Below are positions 49,241 to 57,622 of a stretch of DNA of 64,000 bases, one piece after another. The stretch's first letter is position 1, and each line of letters begins with the position of its first letter. This DNA comes from Shewanella sediminis HAW-EB3 (GTDB taxonomy: Bacteria > Pseudomonadota > Gammaproteobacteria > Enterobacterales > Shewanellaceae): contig NC_009831.1 of the NCBI RefSeq assembly GCF_000018025.1, positions 2,542,001 through 2,606,000 on the forward strand. Reading direction: 5' to 3'. The translations under genes were made by a program, and so were the position numbers. The notes under the pieces were generated by a model. That model worked only from the letters and a program-made list of their open reading frames with translations. It was not told the DNA's origin and did not search any database.

Positions 49241-50002
49241 TTAATCCAGCACCCCCAATGTGTGGGCCAGGTTGACCAGTTGAGCACGGTTTTTGGCATG
49301 AAACAGCTCCTTCAGTCGTGTGAGGTGGTAGTTCACACCACTTTCAGTAAGCATCAGCTTATGACTTATCTCATCGCAGGCATAGCCCTCGGCCGTAAGT
49401 GCCAACACCTTCAGGCTTTTATCTGAAAGGCAGTTAAAGTTTGTGATTGGATTTATCTGGGTGATAAATTGCTCGTTGAGTGAGCTTGAAAACAGCTGCA
49501 GCTGGGCGTTTATCTCCTCGATGTTGTCGTTAAGCATCTGTGTCAGCTCATTTCGCTCAAGGTTAGAGAAGAAGACAAACACGGCGGTCCAATCACTATG
49601 GTATTTAACCGGAAAATACCAAACGCCACGACTGTTGAGGCCATACTGCTCCATCAACTTCCTAAATTGGGCACCTTTACCACCGCTGTAATCGGGATCG
49701 CGCCAGATATTCAATCCCATGACATTTTTTTCCTGGTAACCGGCATCTATACGGGCAAAAGATTGAAGGTAGTCGTGCCTGAAGCGTCGTATCTTCTCAC
49801 TCGAAAAGACACTGTATTGGGCCTTCTGCATCTCTTTGGGGACACGACGGCTCAATTTTTTAAAATCAATTCCCTGAGGCATTCTGTTTTTTGTGGTGAT
49901 CCCGTAAAAAAATTCAGTGATCCCGAATTGAATCAGGTAGTCACTGATTAATTGCATCTGCTGCGGTGAAACCTGACAAGGTTTTGTATCGATCGTATCC
50001 AT
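49241..50002 (-). CDS. LuxR-type transcriptional regulator B
   Basis: This 253-residue protein has an N-terminal sensing domain (FFYGITTKNRMPQGIDFKKL, and GLNIWRDPDYSGGKG shared exactly with regulator C). The C-terminal LuxR helix-turn-helix includes KVLALTAEGYACDEISHKL, TESGVNYHLTRLKELFHAKN and ends HTLGVLD. It lies downstream of tetraheme gene 2 on the same strand. Function as an AHL receptor or another small-molecule receptor is inference; no cognate synthase is visible. Confidence 0.9.
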   Translation of the reverse strand: MDTIDTKPCQVSPQQMQLISDYLIQFGITEFFYGITTKNRMPQGIDFKKLSRRVPKEMQKAQYSVFSSEKIRRFRHDYLQSFARIDAGYQEKNVMGLNIWRDPDYSGGKGAQFRKLMEQYGLNSRGVWYFPVKYHSDWTAVFVFFSNLERNELTQMLNDNIEEINAQLQLFSSSLNEQFITQINPITNFNCLSDKSLKVLALTAEGYACDEISHKLMLTESGVNYHLTRLKELFHAKNRAQLVNLAHTLGVLD

Positions 50003-50104
50003 GATAATCGTTATTTGTCTTAGTTAGCCTGTTAAGTTGTATGGTGTTCGATTGTGCTAGTGAAAATAATTACAGTATTTGCCCTGTATTATATTAAGAA
50101 TTTT

Positions 50105-50138
50105 AAGAGCCTGATACATATGAGTATACAGGCTCTTG
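50105..50138 (-). terminator. Terminator candidate of tetraheme gene 2
   Basis: AAGAGCCTG and CAGGCTCTT form a 9-bp stem, with an inner TAC/GTA pair. On the minus strand AAAATTCTT follows. It is 54 bases after the stop of tetraheme gene 2. Confidence 0.6.
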
Positions 50139-50191
50139 TGCTGGATATGACAGTTACTGGTTAAATGAGTTGGTTGAATATGTCACTCGAA

Positions 50192-52084
50192 TTATTCAGC
50201 CGAATTCTTATGACAAGTCATACAGGAGTATGGGTCAGGGAACACCCGGCTCATGTCCCAGTCAGAATTAACCGAGCTCCAGACCTTCTCATAGGCCTTA
50301 TAGTTACCGTCTTTGTCTCTGGGTAGGGCATTAAGTTCATTGGGATCGTTGTAGATGTGATCATTACTCTTAATCGCATCGCCCTGATAGAGTTTTTGCG
50401 TCGACGCCTCTCCATGGTGAGCCGGTTTGGACTCTCCGGCGTGACACCAGAAACAGCGAGCGGTTTCTCCATGGGCCGATGGTGCGCCGTTATTGCCATG
50501 ACAGGTCGCGCAATAGTAAGGCTGAGTGACATCGAAACCGTCACTACTGTTTATCGGCCAGCTATATCCGCCATGTCCACTAGGATCTTTACTTTCGTTA
50601 TGACACTCGGTGCAATCGGCAATTCCCCAACCAAAATGGCTCTCTTTCAGCATCGACCCTTGGTTATCTTTCGGCAGCGGGAATACCTGAAGCGTCATCA
50701 CATCGCTGCCATCCTCCTGTGGACTGAAATCACGTTCGGTAACCTCTTTACCTGAATACTCAGTCATGCCAAATAATTCATAGTGTGACTTAATCGCAGC
50801 CATGGCAAAGCCAACCGGTTGGTTCATTACCCCGACATCCGGCATGATATGCAGTGCATTGCCGCCAAAATTTGAGTTCCAGTCCAGGCGACAGTGCTCC
50901 GGGTCAACCAGGATATCTTGCCCGCCACCGGCGGGTGATGAAAAGTCACATTTTGAGTGAGCATTAAAGTCACCCTGAACCGCCATATCACCATATGCAG
51001 TTGTCCAACCACGACCCACTTCCGATGCGACTTCCAGCGCTCTGAATAGTGCAAAATGTCCTACTTCGGCGCCTGTAGAGAGAGAGGGCCAGTAGTTGAA
51101 TGCTATGTCTGTATCCGCGTCCGCTGCCGAGAGGAAGATATCCATCTTGGTTATCACGCCGCTTTGAAAAATATCCGGTCTCATATTGTGAGGCGTAACT
51201 TCGAGGTTTATCAGATCCGTCGGTGCCCGCTTCATAGAGGGCACTAAACGCAGTAGTGGGAGTACCACCTTGCCACCATTTTCAGCCAGGCGGGTCATCT
51301 CTCTGTCCTGAACCCAATGTCGGCGCTGGGTCATCTCAGGTGAAAACGGCTGGAAACGTATATTCATTCCCGGTTGGATCCAAAACTGATCCATGCGGCC
51401 ATAGGTCACTTCACCCTGAGGCCCCAGGCCATCGAGTGTGCCATTAAGCGTAGTCAGGTCACCACCATCGAAGGTGAACCGAAAATGCCAGTCAGTGCCC
51501 ATATAGTTATCATAAATGACCAGATTATCCTTAAGGTCATTATCTTGTTCGTCGAATACTCCATCTGCGTTGCTATCCCAGGATAGGGTGAACTCATAGG
51601 TATCCCGGCCGCTGTTTTGTGGTGAGATGATGGATTCGAGCTTCAGGTCATTACGGGTAACGGCCAGATAACGAAGTGCATCAAATACAGAGTAATGACC
51701 ATCAACAAAAATATCACCTCGAGCACTACCGGCTCCCAACCCATCGGGATTTGTGCTGAGCAGTTGATGCATCTTGGTGGCATCGATGACAATTGGTGTA
51801 GCCTTAGGGTTATAGACACCGTCTTTATGTGCATCTCTCTCATCGATATGGCCATCATCATTGAGATCGCGTGCATCTTCACTCTGCAGCCAATCTTTAA
51901 GAGGGTCGGGGAAACGGCCCAGATAAACATTGAAGCTGCCTTCGAACTTTGCTTCGGGTTTAATGTCCAGGGTGAGGTATTTGGGCTTTTTAGGCTCAGG
52001 AATAACGGGTGTTTCAGTGGTGTCATCACTACCACAACCAGTTAACAGGCCGAGTAGTAGCGCACTGCTAAGTATTTTTTTCAT
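50192..52084 (-). CDS. Tetraheme c-type cytochrome lipoprotein, paralogue 2
   Basis: I place the start at ATG 52084 (GAGAG six bases upstream) rather than 52090. The 630-residue product has lipobox LLTGC and the shared N-terminal module (YLTLDIKPEAKFEGSFNVYL). Ca-binding-type loops are DLNDDGHIDERD and DSNADGVFDEQD. Four C-terminal CxxCH motifs occur in CTECHNES, CATCHGNN, CFWCHAGE and CMTCHKNS. It is clearly paralogous to genes 1 and 3, closer to 3. Regulator C lies upstream and regulator B downstream on the same strand. Confidence 0.9.
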   Translation of the reverse strand: MKKILSSALLLGLLTGCGSDDTTETPVIPEPKKPKYLTLDIKPEAKFEGSFNVYLGRFPDPLKDWLQSEDARDLNDDGHIDERDAHKDGVYNPKATPIVIDATKMHQLLSTNPDGLGAGSARGDIFVDGHYSVFDALRYLAVTRNDLKLESIISPQNSGRDTYEFTLSWDSNADGVFDEQDNDLKDNLVIYDNYMGTDWHFRFTFDGGDLTTLNGTLDGLGPQGEVTYGRMDQFWIQPGMNIRFQPFSPEMTQRRHWVQDREMTRLAENGGKVVLPLLRLVPSMKRAPTDLINLEVTPHNMRPDIFQSGVITKMDIFLSAADADTDIAFNYWPSLSTGAEVGHFALFRALEVASEVGRGWTTAYGDMAVQGDFNAHSKCDFSSPAGGGQDILVDPEHCRLDWNSNFGGNALHIMPDVGVMNQPVGFAMAAIKSHYELFGMTEYSGKEVTERDFSPQEDGSDVMTLQVFPLPKDNQGSMLKESHFGWGIADCTECHNESKDPSGHGGYSWPINSSDGFDVTQPYYCATCHGNNGAPSAHGETARCFWCHAGESKPAHHGEASTQKLYQGDAIKSNDHIYNDPNELNALPRDKDGNYKAYEKVWSSVNSDWDMSRVFPDPYSCMTCHKNSAE

Positions 52085-52436
52085 TATCATCTCTCGTAGT
52101 GTTAATCGGATCCGGGTTTTTAATTGAATTATTGGCCGAGTTAAGCGTAGCGAAACTTGATAACTGAAACCCTAGTCAGATTTGCAGGGTTTTGGATTTG
52201 GTGGGGAGGCTGTGATATCTATTTGAAAAGGGATGTAAAGCGTGACGAACTGCAAAGAAAACAGCCACGGTTCATAACACAAGTGGGTTGATTCCATTAA
52301 TGAGCTGCAATAGAACAGCTACAGATAGTGATTTAGATGCGTCCGTTAATAGAGACTTTGTCACAGGGCTCTAGTTACAGGGCTGTTGCAGGACATAGTT
52401 TACCGAACTCTGATTACCGAGCCTTGGCTATCGAAA
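52085..52436. promoter_or_regulatory. Spacer between regulator C and tetraheme gene 2, with operator-like inverted repeat
   Basis: AAACCCT (52167-52173) and AGGGTTT (52186-52192) form a 7-bp inverted repeat with a 12-base centre, 83-108 bases before the tetraheme start. That spacing suits a dimeric activator such as a LuxR protein. A weak hairpin or terminator role is the alternative, but no T-run follows. The rest shows no gene. Confidence 0.45.
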
Positions 52437-53198
52437 TCAATCTAAGACGCCTAATGAGTGAGCAAAGCTCACCAGTTGGGCCCGATTTTTGGCATTAAAC
52501 AAATCTTTGAGACGGTTCTGGTGATAGTGAACACCGCTCTCTGTCATCACCAGAGTTTCGCCTATCTCCTCGCATGAGTATCCCTGTGCGGTAAGTTCCA
52601 GCACCTGTAGAGCCTTGGCAGAGAGGCAGTTAAAGTTAGTGATGGGATTGAGCTGAGCGATACACTGTTCATTGAACAGGCTGGAGTAGAGTTTTAGTTG
52701 GTAGTCAATTTGTTCACTATTAGCGTTGAGTTTCTGGCTGAGTGTTTTTCTGTCCAGTGGAGAAAACATAACAAACACAGCATACCAGTCAGGGTTGTAT
52801 TTGATGGGCAACAGCCATAGAGCACGACTGACGATGCCATACTCATCCATCAGGCGCTTAAACTGCTCGCCTTTACCACCGCTATAGTCTGGGTCACGCC
52901 AAATATTCAGTCCGGGAAGGTTTTTGTCGAAGTAGGCTTCATCACCGGCGGCAAAATGTTGCAGATAGCGGTGACGGTACATCCGTATATTGTCACTGGA
53001 ACTGATGCCATATCTTGCCTTAAGCATCTCATTTGGCATCCGTCGGCGTAGTTTTTTAAATTCATTGGTCGCAGGCATTAATGACTTGGTTGTTATACCA
53101 TAGAAGAATTCACTCACCCCTTGTTCGGCTAAAAATTCACTGGCAAGGCGAACATGTTCGCGGTCGATGTCACAAGGTTTATTGTAAATATTGGTCAT
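52437..53198 (-). CDS. LuxR-type transcriptional regulator C
   Basis: This 253-residue paralogue of regulator B shares FFYGITTKSLMP, GLNIWRDPDYSGGKGEQFKR and the HTH segment LVMTESGVHYHQNRLKDLFN, ending HSLGVLD. It sits 352 bases upstream of tetraheme gene 2 on the same strand and downstream of tetraheme gene 3, continuing the alternating regulator-cytochrome order. Ligand unknown. Confidence 0.9.
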   Translation of the reverse strand: MTNIYNKPCDIDREHVRLASEFLAEQGVSEFFYGITTKSLMPATNEFKKLRRRMPNEMLKARYGISSSDNIRMYRHRYLQHFAAGDEAYFDKNLPGLNIWRDPDYSGGKGEQFKRLMDEYGIVSRALWLLPIKYNPDWYAVFVMFSPLDRKTLSQKLNANSEQIDYQLKLYSSLFNEQCIAQLNPITNFNCLSAKALQVLELTAQGYSCEEIGETLVMTESGVHYHQNRLKDLFNAKNRAQLVSFAHSLGVLD

Positions 53199-53296
53199 AG
53201 ATAATACTGGCTAATCAATGTTATTTAATGCTGTGCTGAGTCTTAGGTAGGCTCTGAGTTAATGAGATTACCCATGGCGATATCCATTGTCAAAGA

Positions 53297-53324
53297 GGGC
53301 TTGGGCGTTTTGTCGCCCAAGCCC
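53297..53324 (-). terminator. Terminator of tetraheme gene 3
   Basis: GGGCTTGGGCG and CGCCCAAGCCC form a perfect 11-bp stem with a 6-nt loop. On the minus strand TCTTTG follows, 32 bases after the stop. Confidence 0.8.
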
Positions 53325-53355
53325 GGTTTGGCTAATTAACTTGCGTTATCTCAAT

Positions 53356-55305
53356 TTAATTTTGGTTTGGATGGCAAGTCATACAGGAGTAAGGATCGGG
53401 GAATACCCGGCTCATATCCCAGTCAGAGTTTACCGAGCTCATCAGGTCCGTGTACTCCTCATAGTTACCCATGCTATCCCTAGGTAAAGAGTTTAAATCC
53501 TTAGGGATATTGGTATTGTATATGTGGGTGTTGCTCTTTATTTCCCCTTTGCTGTCCTGATAGCGACGTTGAGTGGAGGCATCACCATGGTGTTGCGGTC
53601 GGTTTTCTTTCGTGTCATGACACCAGAAACAGCGCGCAGTTTCGTTATGTCCCTGCGGTGCACCATTGCTCCCATGACAGGTGGCACAGTAATAAGGCTG
53701 AGTCTCATCGAAACCATCGCTGCTGTTTATCGGCCAACTGTGGCCACCATGGCCCAGTGGGTCTTTACTCTCATTGTGACATTCGGTGCAATCGGCGATC
53801 CCCCAGCCGAAGTGAGTGGGTTTTAACATGGCTCTGTTTGATTCAGAGTTCGTGTCATCTGGAAGGTCAAATACCTGAAGCGTCATGATATCCGAGCCAT
53901 CTTCGTCCTGGCTGAAATCACGTTCCATCACATCTTTACCTGAATACTCCGGCATTCCCCACACCTTGTAATGAGACTTTATTTCCGCATAGACATATTC
54001 GACTGGCTGGTTCATTACCCATACATCGGACATGATATGCACGGCCCAGCCACCGAAATTAGTTCTCCAATCTATGCGACAATGTTCCGGATCTACCTCT
54101 ATCTCCATGTTTCCACCAGCCGGTGATGAGAAGTCACATGTTGAGTTTCGGGTGAAATCTTTGATCATTGCCATTTCACCATACCCGGTTGTCCAGCCAC
54201 GCCCCACATCTGATGCCACACCATTGATCCTGAACAGGGCAAAGTGCTCTATTCTGGCTCCGGTGGAGAGAGTTGGCCAGTAATTGAACGCGATATCTTG
54301 CCCCGCATCGGCAGCAGAGAGGTACACATCCATCTTAGTTATAACACCAGGCTGGAAGATGTCAGGCCGCATGTTGTGAGCTGTTACCTCCAGATTTTTA
54401 ATGACGGTTGGCTGCGTATCAGGCTTTTTGTAATCGATTGCCATTGTTGGCACAATAACCTTGCCTCCGGCTTCTGCTACACGGGCCATCTCTCTGTCCT
54501 GAACCCAGTGTCGTCTCTGAGTCATCTCAGGAGAAAAGGGTTGGAAGCGGATAGACATGCCTGGCTGGATCCAGAATTGATCCATTCTTGAGTAGGTGAG
54601 CTCGCCCTGAGGTCCGATACCACTTATGGTGCTGTCGATTTTTTTAAACTCTCCTCCATGGTACTTTGACCTGAAATGCCAGTCTTTGCCTTGGTAGTTG
54701 GCATAGATATCGTTATCTTGATCATCGAACACACCGTCGCCATTGCTGTCCCAGGACACTACAAATTCGAAGGTATCACGGCCGCTGTTTTCCGGAGTGA
54801 CAATATTTTCGATTTTAAGATCATTACGTGTAACGGCAAGGTAGCGTAGAGCATCAAATACGCCGTAGTGACCGTGAACGAATATATCGGGACGCGCAGT
54901 GCCAGCGCCTAAACCGTCTGGGTTGGTCATTAATAGCTGATGCATCTTGATTGCATCGATTTTTATAGTTGCCTCTTTCGGGTTATACACACCAGCCAGG
55001 TGCGCGTCTCGTTCATCTATCCAACCATCATTATTGAAATCGACATCTGGCCAGTTGGCTTTTGGCTTGTCTTTATTATCCAGGTCGCTGTTGTCATGTA
55101 TCCAATGCGTCACCGGATCTTCGTACCGCCCCAAATTTACATAGAATTCACCGGTAAATTTAGTATCAGGTTTGATATCCAGCGTCAGGTATTTGGATTT
55201 CTCTGGCTTCGGCTCTTCTGGCGTTACAGGAGTCTGTGGAGAGTCATCACTACCACATCCAGCTAACATGCTCAGTAACAGCGCGTTATATAGCTTTTTT
55301 CTCAT
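53356..55305 (-). CDS. Tetraheme c-type cytochrome lipoprotein, paralogue 3
   Basis: The start at ATG 55305 gives 649 residues with lipobox LLSMLAGC. Compared with paralogue 2 it has an extra acidic segment near residue 60 (HDNSDLDNKDKPKANWPD), followed by the loop DFNNDGWIDERD. The second loop is DSNGDGVFDDQD. The four C-terminal heme motifs are in CTECHNES, CATCHGSN, CFWCHDTK and CMTCHPNQ. The C-terminal heme region is almost unchanged relative to paralogue 2, while the N-terminal half differs more. Confidence 0.9.
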   Translation of the reverse strand: MRKKLYNALLLSMLAGCGSDDSPQTPVTPEEPKPEKSKYLTLDIKPDTKFTGEFYVNLGRYEDPVTHWIHDNSDLDNKDKPKANWPDVDFNNDGWIDERDAHLAGVYNPKEATIKIDAIKMHQLLMTNPDGLGAGTARPDIFVHGHYGVFDALRYLAVTRNDLKIENIVTPENSGRDTFEFVVSWDSNGDGVFDDQDNDIYANYQGKDWHFRSKYHGGEFKKIDSTISGIGPQGELTYSRMDQFWIQPGMSIRFQPFSPEMTQRRHWVQDREMARVAEAGGKVIVPTMAIDYKKPDTQPTVIKNLEVTAHNMRPDIFQPGVITKMDVYLSAADAGQDIAFNYWPTLSTGARIEHFALFRINGVASDVGRGWTTGYGEMAMIKDFTRNSTCDFSSPAGGNMEIEVDPEHCRIDWRTNFGGWAVHIMSDVWVMNQPVEYVYAEIKSHYKVWGMPEYSGKDVMERDFSQDEDGSDIMTLQVFDLPDDTNSESNRAMLKPTHFGWGIADCTECHNESKDPLGHGGHSWPINSSDGFDETQPYYCATCHGSNGAPQGHNETARCFWCHDTKENRPQHHGDASTQRRYQDSKGEIKSNTHIYNTNIPKDLNSLPRDSMGNYEEYTDLMSSVNSDWDMSRVFPDPYSCMTCHPNQN

Positions 55306-55511
55306 CATCATCTCTCTCGGTGTAAGTTGTTGAATTGTTTTCTAGGTCACAAATTACATCTGAATTTGCAGACATGAGATTAGCCGATGCGATCCGCCAA
55401 AACGCTACGACTAGTCGTAGTGTTTTGGCGGGGAAAAGCGAGTTGTGATGTGGATATGATTTTAATCGGAAGTTGAATAATTGTTTTTGCTTTGAATAAT
55501 GGCGAATCGGA
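55306..55511. promoter_or_regulatory. Spacer with a 38-bp near-perfect palindrome upstream of tetraheme gene 3
   Basis: CCGCCAAAAC (55394-55403), a 16-bp perfect centre CTACGACTAGTCGTAG (55405-55420) and GTTTTGGCGG (55422-55431) form a palindrome with one mismatched position (55404/55421). There is no T-run, so a terminator is unlikely. It could be an operator, a recombination site or a cruciform-forming repeat. Confidence 0.65.
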
Positions 55512-55601
55512 TTAATCCAACACGCCTAATGAGTGCGTAAAACTCACCAGCTGAGCCCGGTTTTTGGCATTAAACAGCTCTTTGAGGCGGTTTTGGTGAT
55601 G
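55512..55601 (-). pseudogene. C-terminal remnant of a fourth LuxR-type regulator
   Basis: Twenty-nine codons plus stop read HHQNRLKELFNAKNRAQL then VSFTHSLGVLD. This is nearly the same as the last 29 residues of regulators B and C. Similarity ends abruptly at about 55601, so the rest of the gene was deleted. It occupies the position expected for a regulator upstream of tetraheme gene 3. Confidence 0.9.
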
Positions 55602-55617
55602 TATTGAAAGAAGGAAA

Positions 55618-55641
55618 CCGAGTGCCCGGAAGAACACTCGG
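55618..55641 (-). terminator. Terminator candidate of the BtuF-like gene
   Basis: CCGAGTG (55618-55624) and CACTCGG (55635-55641) form a 7-bp stem. On the minus strand TTTCC follows. It is 16 bases after the stop codon. Confidence 0.6.
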
Positions 55642-55656
55642 CTAAGTTACTACTCG

Positions 55657-56550
55657 TTACTGCTGTGCGTATATCGCCTCGGCAAGCAGCCTGGCGGCCT
55701 GTGGGATGTTTGGGCCTGCTTGCTTGGTGACGGCCGAGTCGATAAACCTGACGGCATTGTTGTTTACGGCGTTAACCTTATCTGCATCTTCCCGGGAATA
55801 AACCTCGGCTATGGTGGTGGTGCCGCTTCCCGCTTGTGGCCCCTCGAATACAGGTCCCGTAGCATCGGGCCACATCGGCAATAAGATAACATCCGGGTTT
55901 TGTTTGACCACTTCGGGCCAGGTGACCATAGGGGCTATGCCGTCGCGATGGGAAAAGATCGGTTTAGCACCCACCAGCTCAATCAGCTCGGTCATATAGG
56001 AGTGTTTACCCGGCACACATTTATAGAGGTAGTTTATTTCGTAGTAGACCTCGGGTGAGTCTTGCTCCGTGAACTCGGCCGCTATCTCCTTCAACTCGCT
56101 CTTTATCGACGCTACCAGCTCGTCGGCTTGTTGTTGATGATCTATGGTCTTGCCGAGTAATGAGATCTTAGCGTACACCTCCTCTAAGCTGGACTCCTCC
56201 ATATGGATAACGGTTATTCCTAACTCCTGTAACTTAGCTTTTAACCTCAGTTGTAAGCCTGTGGCGGTAAGCACCAGATCCGGATCGAGCCGGGTAATCT
56301 TGTCGATGGAGATATCCGTGAAGCCACCGACCACATCGATACGTTTCTGCTGGACTCTCAAAGGCAACTCTGCCGGAAATCGTGCATAGCGTGTAACGCC
56401 CACTAAGTCATCGATGGCACCAATCTCTGCAACGGTATGACTCCAGTTAGGAGCAAGGGAGACGATTCTGAGTTCTTGTCCCTCCTGGCTGAATACCGTG
56501 TGGGGCCCGAGTAGTAGTAACAGGCAGATTATTATCTTTATCGCGCGCAT
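55657..56550 (-). CDS. Periplasmic metal-chelate binding protein, BtuF/FepB family
   Basis: This 297-residue precursor has a signal peptide (IIICLLLLLGPHTVFS). The family-typical start RIVSLAPNWSHTVAEIGAID is followed by a class III binding-protein fold with the long central helix (about residues 140-170). PF01497-type proteins bind cobalamin, heme or ferric siderophores for ABC importers. No cognate BtuCD-type importer genes adjoin it. Instead an ABC-2 exporter is divergent. A corrinoid ligand would fit the organism's dehalogenase, but this is only inference. Confidence 0.85.
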   Translation of the reverse strand: MRAIKIIICLLLLLGPHTVFSQEGQELRIVSLAPNWSHTVAEIGAIDDLVGVTRYARFPAELPLRVQQKRIDVVGGFTDISIDKITRLDPDLVLTATGLQLRLKAKLQELGITVIHMEESSLEEVYAKISLLGKTIDHQQQADELVASIKSELKEIAAEFTEQDSPEVYYEINYLYKCVPGKHSYMTELIELVGAKPIFSHRDGIAPMVTWPEVVKQNPDVILLPMWPDATGPVFEGPQAGSGTTTIAEVYSREDADKVNAVNNNAVRFIDSAVTKQAGPNIPQAARLLAEAIYAQQ

Positions 56551-56737
56551 GTGAGATCTCTATTTTCTAATATATGAACATGATGGGGAGATCCCAGCTA
56601 AAGACAAGCACGTTAAAACCGGTTTGTGTACAAGCACACAATTATGAACTGCGATATAAAAGTCTGTTAAAAACCCCAGTGTTTTTTGTCATTACACTGC
56701 AGACAATACAGCTCTATTTAGCTATTTCGAGGTTGTA

Positions 56738-57622
56738 TTGTCAGTTTTATTGAGTGTACGTGAGCTGACTCACCGTTACGGTGACTCTGTTGCGGTCAAT
56801 AACATAAATTTGGATATTCAGGCGGGCCAGTGTTATGGCTTGCTTGGACCCAATGGTGCGGGTAAATCGACGACGCTGGAGATCCTAGAGGGCGTGCTTA
56901 AGCCCACTCGTGGTGAGGTATTGTACCGAGGCCTGCCAATCGATAAAAACTTTAAGCAAGAGATCGGCATTCAGTTTCAGTCGACAACCTTGCCCGACCA
57001 CCTGACCGTATACGATTGCCTGAAACTCTTTTCAAGCTTCTATCAGAGCCATACACCTATTCCTCATCTGATAAAACAGTGTCAGCTTTCAGATATCGCA
57101 GACCAATTTCATTACACCCTCTCAGGCGGACAAAGACAACGGTTATTGCTTGCACTGAGTCTGATAAACGACCCCGCATTGCTCTTCTTAGATGAGCCCA
57201 CTACCGGACTCGACCCACAGGCCCGTCTGCATTTTTGGCAGTTGATCAGAGAAGTTAAACAGCAGGGCAAGACCATAATATTGACGACGCATTACATGGA
57301 AGAAGCGGAGCAACTATGCGATCAGATAGCGATCATGGACAGAGGGGAGTTTATTGCCGAAGGCTCGCCAGACACCTTACTCAAAGACAATTTCATGCCT
57401 CAGATAGTCGAGCTCAATGGTGAGTATTCGGAGCGTGACTTTGACGGCTTACCGGTAAAGATAAGCCGGTGCGCAGGGCAGACACGAGTGGAATGTCACT
57501 CCTTTAACGATCTGCTCCCTATGCTGAATGCTTCGACGGGCTCATCAAGCGGCATGGCAGTGCGTAAGCCGCACCTCGAAGATCTGTTTTTAAAGTTAAC
57601 CGGTAGTGAGCTACGACTATGA
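56738..57622 (+). CDS. ABC transporter ATP-binding protein (ABC-2 exporter type)
   Basis: This 294-residue ATPase has Walker A GPNGAGKST, signature LSGGQRQRLLLALSL, Walker B ALLFLDEPTTGLDP and the H-loop TTHYMEEAEQLCD, as in the NatA/DrrA group. It begins with TTG 56738, six bases after GAGG. It overlaps the following permease gene by four bases, so both form one transporter. Substrate unknown. Confidence 0.93.
   Translation: MSVLLSVRELTHRYGDSVAVNNINLDIQAGQCYGLLGPNGAGKSTTLEILEGVLKPTRGEVLYRGLPIDKNFKQEIGIQFQSTTLPDHLTVYDCLKLFSSFYQSHTPIPHLIKQCQLSDIADQFHYTLSGGQRQRLLLALSLINDPALLFLDEPTTGLDPQARLHFWQLIREVKQQGKTIILTTHYMEEAEQLCDQIAIMDRGEFIAEGSPDTLLKDNFMPQIVELNGEYSERDFDGLPVKISRCAGQTRVECHSFNDLLPMLNASTGSSSGMAVRKPHLEDLFLKLTGSELRL

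Noticed and set aside
48290..53198. Complete quorum-sensing circuit
   Set aside because: Three LuxR-type genes are present but no luxI-type synthase gene was found in the window, so only receptor-like regulators can be supported.
46337..55305. OmcA/MtrC-type decaheme surface cytochromes
   Set aside because: Only four CxxCH motifs per protein, all at the C-terminus, and EF-hand-like loops in the N-terminal half; the architecture differs from OmcA/MtrC.
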